DNA from: Mytilus galloprovincialis
Taxonomy: Eukaryota > Mollusca > Bivalvia > Mytilida > Mytilidae
Direction of reading: 5' to 3'
NCBI RefSeq assembly: GCF_965363235.1
Contig: NC_134847.1
Coordinates: forward strand, 51,522,805 to 51,586,804
Length of the DNA stretch: 64,000 nt
In this document: positions 21,590 to 33,500 of the stretch, in pieces
How the letters are laid out: every line of letters begins with the position of its first letter
Position numbering within the stretch: position 1 is the stretch's first letter
Made by a program: the position numbers and the translations under genes
Notes under the pieces: model-generated
What the model was told of the DNA's origin: nothing
Databases searched by the model: none
Seen by the model: only the letters and a program-made list of their open reading frames with translations

Positions 21590-24500
21590 CCGTTGCGTGG
21601 GGTATAATAATATTGCAGTACTACATTCCCAAGGCAAGGCAGTATCCTCAAAACAAAGGTAAGTCACTTGTTGTTTAAAGTCATGAAATGAGTGACTGGT
21701 GAAAAAGTAAATGTTTATCCAATTCTTGAACCAATGCATGTATATATCATAAACTTAGTCTTCTGTGCACAATTTTATCATTTTTTAGGTAAAAATATCT
21801 TATAATCGTCTTTTTTTTTCTCTCTGTCTGTAATGAAGTGAAAATATGGCAGCTCATTAATTGTCGTGTTTTGAAGCCATAGTTTACAGATTGTCATCTC
21901 ATAGTAAACAGTCTAACAAAGAATCATAGATACTGAGCACCTGTATAACATTACAATCACCAGATTTTAAGATAGATGGAAGCAAGCAATTAAAAAAAGG
22001 TAAACCTTTTCTAAATGTGGACAAATTAAACAATATCTTCAGAAAAAAGTATATGTACCTGATTATTGTACATAAGTTTTATAATGACAACTATCCATTT
22101 TGTTCTACAAAACATACTGTGGATTCATTTATTTTCGTGGGTACATGTACCAATTTTTGTTGGTTACCATGGTTACGAAAAAACTTGCATGTTTGTGGAT
22201 ATCTAATTTCTTGGTTTTGTCGAAGTCTGCATATAAGCCTATAGAACATATGTTATTTGTTGAACATTTAATTTCATGGTTCACATGTACCCACGAAAAT
22301 TAGTATCTAACGAATAATAATGAATCCACAGTATGCATCCTTTTTTTTAATTTGTAGTTTCATATGACTTTAAAAAGTCAAATTACTAAAGTAGTTTGTA
22401 GTAATAATTAACATAAAAACACCCAGGAAATTTAATTAGTGCTGAATGTTAAAGTCATTATGCATCTGTAAATTATTTTTACAGTTTGAATGACTTTTTT
22501 AACTTGTAAATGTGAAGAAACAGAAATTTTTAATACCATTGTTGCTTACATTTCATATTACTTTAAAAATGATTTTTTTCATAAATCAATATACAATATG
22601 CTCTGACATAGGAGATAACTGATACAAAAATATATTCCACAGTGAATGTGAAATATTTATCTTTGAAAATTTACAAGAATCTGTCATTTTTTCTGCATTG
22701 TCTGAATTCTTTTAGAAAATACAAATCGTTAAATTCCCAATCTCCTTCTGAACACTAAATTTTCGTCTTACAAATCTGTTTTGAATAATACAGATCCTGC
22801 CTTTAGAACAATAATAATTACCTTTAGTATTAGTTTTCCACTTGAGTAACAAGTCCACAGCATACATGGCTCTTGACTGAGGTGATGGTGCTATACCAGC
22901 TGGAGCAGGTTTGCATGAGGCTGCCTCAAACATTTCTCTGAACATTTGGAATATACTCTCCTAAAAATAAGGTTAAATATTATAAGTATACTATAAATTC
23001 AGAAAATTAATTCACTCACTGTGTTGAAGATTCATTGGTGGATTTCCCATTTCCAATCTCAATTTTATTATAATAAAACACTTTAGTCTCTTATTCATTC
23101 TGATAGCTGATACATATAGCTGTATGCAGATTTTTTTTTCTAAAATTGCAATAACTAATTTCTGCATTAACTAATTTTTGTTCACGCATCATTGTCAATA
23201 TAATGGAATTTGATGTCACTGTCATACAAGTGAGAGGTTTGGCTAGCTGGTTCAATCCACCATTTTCTACATAAGAAAATGTCTGTACCAAGTCAGGAAT
23301 ATGAGTTGTTATCCATTAGTTTGATGTGTTTGAGCTTTTGATTTTGCCATTTGATTAGGGACTTTTTGTTATGATTTTCCTCCAAGTTCAGTATTTTTGT
23401 GATTTTACTTTTTCTGAACTCCAAAAGTACCTCTCTAATTGTTCCTTCTACATATTCACAATCAATTGATTCCTTCTATATTAACTCAGTTACAGACACC
23501 TTTCCTTGTATAAAATTATGTTTTCATGAAGTTTTTCTTACTTAAACTCTAGTTTTCTTTGTATGCTGTCGTAATTTCTGCTTCTTGCTATGTTTAGATA
23601 TAGTTATAAAGCCAGCAAATACGAATATCTCATAAAACTAGTAAATGCACGGGGTAATAAATAAATACGGACGTCAAATCTGTTGTCTGTTCTCTCTCAT
23701 CATTGGTAGCGTGAATAACTAGTCAATAGTAAAAATGATACTTTTATTAAACAGCCTATATATTTCCATACAAGTACAATATTCCAACAATAATATATAT
23801 AATTTACATACCGGCGGAGCTAATAAAATAATAGTCTTTTACTTGTATTTTCGTACGGACCAACCAGGATTAACTTGACAATATAAATAAATATGCAAGG
23901 CATACAGCTATCTGCGCTGCTTCTTACCTCTAAATTATAACTCTTACTTGTAATATAAAATGCGAGGCATACAGCTAATGCACTGCTTCTTACCTCTAGG
24001 AACCCCCGGGATGAGCCTTGCTGCAAGCCAAAAGTAAACACAGCAAAGACTGACGAACGTGACGTTGCACTGGTATTTATTTCAAATTACCGGAAGTAAA
24101 TATTCTAAGCAGGAAGAAAAACATAACGTAACATAACGTAAAACGCTTACATAAAATATAGGAGTCCTCGACTCAAAATGCTTATAATCAAACACTCTTA
24201 TAAATAAACATATCTAGACATATTAATTCTTCCAGTTAAGAACTCATAAATGTACACTTTAGGGTTCACGCTTAAAATATTGACCCAACGGTAATGTTCT
24301 GAACAATACATGACAAAGTTGCGCCATATACAACGTTATCGATACAGCTAATAACATAAAGTAAAACGTACGTTAATTACTCATTCAATATACTAAATAC
24401 TAGAAATAACTTCTGACAACTTATATAAACTCTCTTAATACAATAATAATAATATTCCTTTACTTGGAAATTACCAATACACACATTTACAACACTGCCC

Positions 24501-27500
24501 CTCCCCCAGAATACATTTCGTCCTCGAAATATGTCTTGTCAATTCTGAGAGTCCATTTAAAAATTCTTTTCACATTAATCCTCTATCATAAAAATAAAAC
24601 AATTTTTGCTCATCTCCAATTTATCAAAAACAAACATATATTTAAGCTAAGTTTAAACTTAAACATACATCAACAAACTACTGCGCCTGTTTATGTCATC
24701 TTAAAAAACAATATCTGCGTCAACAAACTAATGCGCCTGTTTATTCTTAAAAGGCAAAATTTACAATAAAACTAAAAATATTCTTCAATGTATAAATATC
24801 TTCTCTTATACTTGAATAACAATAAAGTATCTCATGAAAAATCAAATTTTTTTTCTTCATCATGTCATCATCAAAAATATTTTACTGAAGTCTATTTTTG
24901 TATCCAGTTACAGCACTAATATACAGTTACTCCATCAAAAGTTCAAGCCAAAATTCTCCATTCTATCAGACGCTGGAATTATAAACATTATGAAGCTAAA
25001 CTTCATCTAAACAACAGGCTATAAACTATAAGCCGACATATGTCCTGTCCTATCTAGTACTATACCACAGTCAAGGGTACCACCGGTATAAATATATACA
25101 CAACCTCGATACTGATGCACCATACAAACATAAGTATAAAAATAAGTACAAAAGAATAAAAAATGGTCATCTGTATTCCCTGAGAAATATCTAAAATGGT
25201 GTAGACTATAGCTCAGCATACCCATGGTGTAACCTAAATGTATATTGCAATCAAGACTAATCATTAGCCTTAACTTATTCTCGCACCAAAACAAAAATGG
25301 CAGCTAAAGTATCCCAACTGTCAATATAAACCCACCGAAAGCAGCTTCCCACCAAAATAGTATCAAACAATCTTTACTGCATTAAGACAACAATGCCAAT
25401 AGGACCATCAAATTCCAGATTCTGATAAAAAATCACCTGTTTCCAAAAAATCTCAAAACAATTTCAATGCCATAATATATTTCAAAAGTGCAAAAATCTA
25501 TAATACTGTATACTCTACATATTTGTGCTTAATGTACTTAGTGTATACACTAATATTACAAGTCCTCTCAATAAACAAATAAATCACTTTTTACACTTCA
25601 TCAATTACAAATAATCACACAAGTTTCATATGTACATTATAAAAAATCAGAATCTACACAGAAATACTCTGATATTTGGCCAGTGTAGGCTTAGCTGATA
25701 AATAGTCCTAACTATTTCTGATAATCCTGACTTGTAAATCCAAACTGCGGGTTTCCTCCGAAAGTATTCATATTTTCTGGTTTCCCTCTTTTTCCTCTTG
25801 AGAAAGGACAATCTCTGCTGTAATGTCCCTCTTGGTGGCACGAGTAACATGTATTTACTCTGTTGCTGTTGTTGGCATTAAATTGGTCTTTCTTCCTAAC
25901 ATTATGTCTATTTAACGGACCAACATTTTCTCTTTCTTGCTTCACTGTTTTAAACAGATCTTTTATCTCATTTAAATCGTGTTTGATGTCTTCAACATCC
26001 ATTTTGAACTCCTTTTTCAAATTGTCTATGCCCATTTTAAATTCTGCATGAGTGACATATTGGGTTGGATTCTCCGTCCTACACATCTTGAAGTCTTCTG
26101 TTTTCTCTTGTGCTATACAGTTTGCATCGGTATTTACCTGTCTGGCATTACAGTTTTTACCTACATTTTTTCGACAACACTCGTGCCATGTGACTATATT
26201 TATTGCATCCTGCAATGTTGCTGGCTTCTGTATGAGGACCTCATATGCTACTGATTGGTCTGGTAGACCTTTAATAAAGTGTTCCGTTTTGAAACGATCT
26301 AACAAACTTAAATCATTTACTTCAGGGTATGCCTTGCTTACTTGTCTCTCCACACGAGATGCATATTCTTGTATGCTTTCTTTGTGGTCCTGTTTGATAA
26401 ATTGCAAATTGGTCCTATAAATCTCTGGTAATATATGGTCCCCAAATCTCTGTGACATAGCCTTATGAATACATTTGATATCTTTATGGAATGGCATAGG
26501 AAGCTCATTTACATATACTAGGGCTTCATCTCTCAGACAATTTAGAATTAATTTCTCTATTTGTCTGTCATTGGACCATCTAAACCTATTGCTCAGTAAA
26601 CTAAACTGTGTCCAGAAGGCCTTGAAATCCCCTTTACCATCAAAGAATGGACTTCTAGGTTATGGTTCTTCCCTTTGTAGTTGCTGAATACGACTACTTT
26701 CTCTTACATAATTTGTACTAACTGGACGTGGTATATAAATGTTGTTAGTATTTGGACCAGCTGCTAATTGTTGGGTCACTGATACCTGGTTATTTTGTTC
26801 AGTTGTGGTCATGCTATTTTGACTGAAATTCTGCGTATTGGTGTTGTTTTCAGCCACATGGTTACCCCTTGCTAATTGAGCTATATTTTCCTGATTTAGC
26901 TTAACTTGCGTGCTCATCTCTGATACTTGCGTGCTCATCTCAGAAACTTTCGTCTTGAGCTCAGAAAATCTATCATTTTGATTTTTTAATTGTCTCTGAA
27001 TGTCCGTTAGAATAGCAATAATATTGTTATCATTCAAATTCGTCTTACTTTCCGGGCTTATAGGGCTTACTTAATACTATGGGGCTGTAGGTAGATAAAT
27101 TAACATCATCTTCTATACCCAAATCTATCAAATTACAGGGCTGATCAGTTCCGCTCTGTGAAATAATCATATTCTCCATACTTTCCCCCCTTCCAAAATT
27201 TGGAGCTGGGATTTTTCTATTCCTAAGATCCATGTTTAAAACAAACAGTAATATGACAATAGAAGCTAACTGCACCTCTATTCCCCTAATAAATAATTAT
27301 TTGGAAGCTAAATGTACCTCCTTTATATATTTTTTCTCTAGGAAGCTAAATGCACCTCCTTAATATTTTTTTTCTTTATAGGAAGCTAAATGCACCTCCT
27401 TAATATTATTTAAAAAATTTAGGAGCTAAATGCACTCCTGTATTTTCCAAAATAATCCATTCAACACAGAATAATGTATAGAGCTAAATGCACTCCATAC

Positions 27501-30500
27501 ACAATATATGTCACTTAGTGTGTTCCATACAAATTAATATTTCTAAAAATAGACGTGCCAAATTCCTTGAAACTTGAGAACTAAACAGCTGCCACCATTG
27601 TCGTAATTTCTGCTTCTTGCTATGTTTAGATATAGTTATAAAGCCAGCAAATACGAATATCTCATAAAACTAGTAAATGCACGGGGTAATAAATAAATAC
27701 GGACGTCAAATCTGTTGTCTGTTCTCTCTCATCATTGGTAGCGTGAATAACTAGTCAATAGTAAAAATGATACTTTTATTAAACAGCCGATATATTTACT
27801 GGTATTTATTTCAAATTACTGGAAGTAAATATTCTAAGCAGGAAGAAAAACATAACGTAACAAAACGTAAAACGCTTACATAAAATATAGGAGTCCTCGA
27901 CTCAAAATGCTTATAATCAAACACTCTTATAAATAAACATATCTAGACATATTAATTCTTCCAGTTAAGAACTCATAAATGTACACTTTAGGGTTCACGC
28001 TTAAAATATTGACCCAATGGTAACGTTCTGAACAATACATGACAAAGTTGCGCCATATACAACGTTATCGATACAGCTAATAACATAAAGTAAAACGTAC
28101 GTTAATTACTCATTCAATATACTAAATACTAGAAATAACTTCTGACAACTTATATAAACTCTCTTAATACAATAATAATAATATTCCTTTACTTGGAAAT
28201 TACCAATACACACATTTACAACATATGCATTATGATATTTTTTTTATACTTTGTGATATTTTCTTATCTGTTGAATCTTTCAATATAAAATAATTGTTTA
28301 ACATTTATCACAACTCCATTATGACCGAAATATTATATTTTTGTCTCATTTTTAGCACGAAATTGATATCTATATATAGAAAGCCAACTTTCAGTCAGAA
28401 TGTGACTAATTCAGTAATTGACCTAACTTAGATTTTCAAAGAAATGCTACTTCTTTATAAGAACTGTTTTAAAAGTGGCCAGGATCTTATGTGCAGATGG
28501 ACTTTTTTTGGGGGGAGATTGTGAAATTGTTGATGTTTTACCTCTACTCCACAGTCTCCACTCCATTTGTGATCTGGATATTGACTGTCAAACATTGGTA
28601 TAAAGTCATCATAGTTTATCTGAAAAATCAAGAATATTGTCAAAATGGTATTTTACTTTATCTGTTGATAAAAGTGTTCCTTTAAAAGTCTATATAGCAG
28701 GACAATTTTCTTATCATGCAGGGTTTCATCTTGTATAGATCTGATAATGTTAACATAAATCTATATGTCTATTCATTACAATTATATATTTTACAACTTT
28801 TGTTAAATTAGATTGTCACTCAAATATGATTTAAAATCTTATGGCTTTTTTAATATAAATCATAATCTTCAGGTAATCTTAATTTTGAACCTATGCAGTT
28901 TTAACTTTAACTGCTTTAAGAAATATCATTATGTGTGTCCTTAAAACATTCCCCAACTTAAAGTTTCAGCTTCTTCCCTACTAAACATGATTTCAAAGAA
29001 AATTCATCATTTTTTTCTTATTTCTTTCTGGCATAAACATCTTGCTATAAAAAATATTTTTGTATTTCGTTCTCAATACGTCCTAGTAATTTTGGTTGCC
29101 TAAATGTTTAGCTCTGAATAAGATGGATGAAGGTTTCATAAAATTTGGCATCTTTGCATTATTTTGTGAAAATGGTGATACTTTCAAATATCTTTTTATA
29201 ACATATACCAACCTGTTTAAGATTTTGACCATCTTCCACATAGTTCATGACTGTAAAATGTTTTTCATAATCATCAAAATGATCCAAGGAGAAAGTCCTA
29301 AAAAGACAAAAGAAAAAAGATCATATCATTATATCCATGTCCTTAAGCTTTTCATTACTTATTTCTTTCAATAACAAAAATATATGAAATAGGTAAAGTA
29401 TTACTGCAGAATAACAATAGGGGGACATGAAAAAATAGGTTTTCACTTAATATTAACATTTCTAGCAGGTTTGACTGAAGTGATTTTTTGTAGGTTTAAA
29501 TCTAGGTTTACAGTATAAGATAACATAATACTTCTCAATCAACCAAACTTCACTTACTTGTTTGCAAATCTGAGCCAAAAGACTCTGTACACGTATAACT
29601 TGAGAGGCTGCACACTTGAAAGTAGAACAATGTATCTAATGTCAAACTTCACATCACCGATCTCCTCTCTGTGGAACAGGACTGGATCCTCTACATATTT
29701 ACAGGCCACCTACAAATTATAATAAGCAATAAACTTAATAATATTGTAATAACCATGGTATGTTGTTCTGGCCTGATTGACATCATTTTTTCTTGTTATA
29801 TTTATTCACAGAAAAGGAGACTTTAACTTAAAAAGCATGTAAAGACTATAGATAACATATTAGTGTAACTACTGCCAATTCAGAAATTATTGTATGCATT
29901 TTTTTATGTCTGTTTTGAAGAGTGAAGGAAAATGCAAGGTTAATCATTGCAAATTGAAGAAAAGCTACATTCTGTACAGTATCAGATATCAGTATGCATG
30001 TTCTTATTATTGTAGAGAAGTCACATTATTTGCACCAATTTCTGAATTTGCAGTATGTACTGGTAAAACACTATTGAAAGCTGCTGATCATGTATGTGTC
30101 ATTATACACATGTACATGTATTTGTGTGCTTTACCTTAGGTCCTGATTCTGGAAGCCTGACAATCTGATTTAAGTTTGAGGTAATATGCATGTCTAAACC
30201 TCTAGCTAAATTCCATGGTTTACATATCCAATGGTTATCTAAACCTCTGAAATATTAATAATATCATTTTGACTTTGATACTGAACATATGTACTTTTTG
30301 TCATAATTATATTGGCAGTTAAAACATTAAAATGGCCTTTCTTAAAAGTTCAAATCATGATTGTTAAAAATTAAGACAACATTATGAAGTGTCTGAAAGT
30401 GACCTTTAGAGACAGGTGACTGCTGAAATAAGGTTTATATGTAAAGGTAGGTTTGACAGTGCAACTTTTTTATGAGCCTATGGATCATCCATTTGAAAAA

Positions 30501-33500
30501 AAATGTTCCAAATTTATGTTTTAGGATTTATGTTCACTAAAATGTATCTTTATACCCATTTCAAAAATAAATGCTGCATAGCTTTGATGGTTTAAACTTA
30601 CACAAATCTAAAAACAAATATTAACTAATATAAATCAATCTTTAAAAGGAACTTTAACTCACTTTTCCTTTCTATTTTGAAAATATGAAACAAATAATGG
30701 CAATTCTGTTTGTAAGTTATATGTCCTTGGTAGCCATGCTGGCTCTGTTTCCATGGTTTCAGGGTCCTCCATATCACTTCCTGCCCTCCGACAAACAACT
30801 GCTAACATGTCTTTTACTGTGACCACACATTCACAGGGGAACTGATTGACGAATTTCCCAGGTGTCTCTTCACTAAATTTTCTGGAGAGAAAAAACATAT
30901 TTTGAGGATATCATTACTATATAAGTCTTTAAAACTGAGGGTGGAACTTTATTTTGTCATAATTCAGAAAAAATTTAAAGACTTATTAATTTCACTACAA
31001 CACCAGAGAAGCTTTCTTTCATTTATGCACACAAAAAATGTTGTGGACAAGATAGCCTTGATATAAACAAATAATTCCTTTTTTTTTACACTGGTCACAG
31101 TATTTTTTTTTCTCATGGCAATGTAATGACTGCAGACATTTTAACTGCAGAGCGGTTATAGCATCTTGTGATTTGGTAAACAACTCATCAACATACATGT
31201 ATAGCTAAAGTCTATTTTATGGCATATTTTTAAACAGAAAAGTGTAGCTACAACAACCGGCTATTACATGTTCAAAGTATGTACAAATATCAATTAAAAT
31301 CAAGAATGTGTCAGCAGTACACGGATGCCCCATCCGTACTATCCTTTTCTATGTTCAGTGGACTGTGAAAACGGTAGGAAAATCTCTAATTTGGCATTAA
31401 AATTAGAAAGATCATATCATAGGAAACATCTGTACCAAGTTTCAAGTTGATTGGACTTCAACGTCATCAAAAACTACCTGAACCAAAAACTTTAACCTAA
31501 AGCGGGACAGACGGACGAAAGGATGGATGATTGGACAAACGAACAGACTGACCCACAGACCAGAAAACAATGCCCATAAATGGGGCATAAAAACAAGTGA
31601 AACTGTGAGCTACTACTACTGATGATACCCCTGCCCAAATATTGCAGTAAACAGGAAGTTATTGAGTGATAAATCAGAAAATGCATCACACGGTAAAGCT
31701 GACTTTATATATAAACCATGAAACTAAATTTCAGAAATCCTTGTCTTGTAGTTCCTGAGAAAAACGTGACAAAAATTTTCAATTTGGCTATCATGTGTAC
31801 AATTATACAAGTGTTCCGTAAACAGGAAGTTGTGTAGTGATGAATCTGAAAACACATCTCACAGTATAGCTGACTTATATAAACCAGGAAACCAAATTTT
31901 AGAAATCCTTGTAATGTAGTTCCTGAGAAAGATGCGACGAAAATATTCAAGGGACGGACGAGTGGAATGATGGACTGACAACAGACAAAGGTTAACAGTA
32001 TACCCACACTTTTTTTAAAGCAGGGGTATAATTAAGTACATATTTTTGTCAATCATTATGTTTTTTTAAATCTGTCTTTGATAATATAATTGTTTCCCAC
32101 CCGATTATGAGCTTTTAAGAAGAACTAGGCTATTACTTACTTATAATCCTTCCAATGAGTATTGCACCAAATAATGTCTGCCTCTTCCATAGTTTCTACA
32201 AGTTCAAACCGCCCATCTGTCAAAAACTTGGGAAAACTTTGATAACTCAAAAAAACTTTAACATTTCTGTCTTTAGATAAACCTGGGTAATCTATGCTCA
32301 AATCAGGAAGGGTTTCACCCTGCTTATGGCTCTGCAATGAAAGTTAATGGTTTGATATTGATGTATACATCTCTGGAGTGTTGCAAAGCTTACTAAATTA
32401 CAGTTGAAACTTCACTAGAACTAGGGTATAAACATGTTTACAGTAAAAAAAAAAAAAGGGTCTTTATAGTTGTTCATGGTCTGAGATTCTGTCCAGACAC
32501 TCCAGTGAGCTTTCTCCAACAAAAAAATCTGGTTATCAGAATATAGCTAATATTGCTGAAAGTGACACTAACAATCAATCAATCAATTATAATCATCCAA
32601 ATCATACAGATGTATTCACTTTAGAATTGTTCTGCATTAAAAGTTTTATGATTTATTGATAATGTATATCATGCATTTGACTAAAAATGTCTATTATTTG
32701 CTAGTTTAATTAGTATAACTGTTCTGATATCTTCAGTTTTGACAATACATTATTTTACGTGTTCAGTATCATAGCCATAATGTATTCAATAATGAATCAT
32801 CATAGATATAAGTAGATGTGATATAAGTGCCAATGAGACAACTTTCAATCCAAGTCAGAATTTGTACAAGTAAACTATTATAGGTCAAAATACGGTCTTC
32901 AACAAGGAGCCTTCACTCTTATTTATAATTTTTCTATTTTACAAATGCAAATGATTCAATTGCAATTACCAGAAAATAAGAAATGTCAGGTTCTTTTTGT
33001 TCATAGTCTGTTTGTTTTAGGTCACATGGTTGCCATGGTAACAGTCTGCACTGACATACATCTTGATTGGAAACATTTTCAACAAAATTTCTGGTAACTT
33101 CTCCTACAAGGAAATCAAAGATACATCATTGTAACATGTACATAAAAGATGAATTGAATATCACAACCAGTTCTGATAATCAAGACTTATACGAATACCA
33201 TGAATTCACTTATTTTCATAGGTTCAAATTTATGTGGATTTAGATTATTTTTTTCATGGATATCTTTTTTCATTTTTATGGCAAAGTCTGCATACATTCC
33301 TTTAGAAAATATGTAAATTTTGAAATTAAAATTGTGGTTTACCTGTACCAACATAATCCACGAAAGGAGTAGGTCCGGTAAGGGCCGATTTTGGCCTCAA
33401 ATTTCAGGTTCATCTAACGAAAGTTTTTGAACACTTTTTAAACACTTAAGTGTCTATTTCAATTGATTCGCTTAGTTTATGTGAAAGATATAAACTGATT

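Larger units (their letters stand above)
23567..28223 (-). mobile_element. LTR retrotransposon with gag remnant and no pol (4.66 kb)
   Basis: The element lies on the - strand in TTLL12 intron 12, in the same orientation as the host gene. LTRs begin TG and end CA (27599-28223 and 23567-24494) and the flanking 5-bp duplication TATGC is intact. A primer-binding site follows the 5' LTR (TGGTGGCAGC, compatible with a tRNA-Leu 3' end) and a polypurine tract (GGGGGAGGGG) precedes the 3' LTR. The only coding sequence is a disrupted gag with a CCHC knuckle. Between the gag end (25712) and the polypurine tract (24508) there are about 1.2 kb without protease, reverse transcriptase, RNase H or integrase. 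It is therefore non-autonomous and relies on another element's pol. Ty3/gypsy-like gag is likely but not proven. Confidence 0.9.

Noticed and set aside
20820..21611. CRISPR-like or phase-variable array
   Set aside because: Repeats are long, contiguous and without unique spacers, and the genome is eukaryotic; this is a satellite-type array.
24464..24769. 101-aa + strand ORF in the LTR element
   Set aside because: It runs antisense to the element, starts inside the 3' LTR and has low-complexity composition; no RT or integrase motifs.
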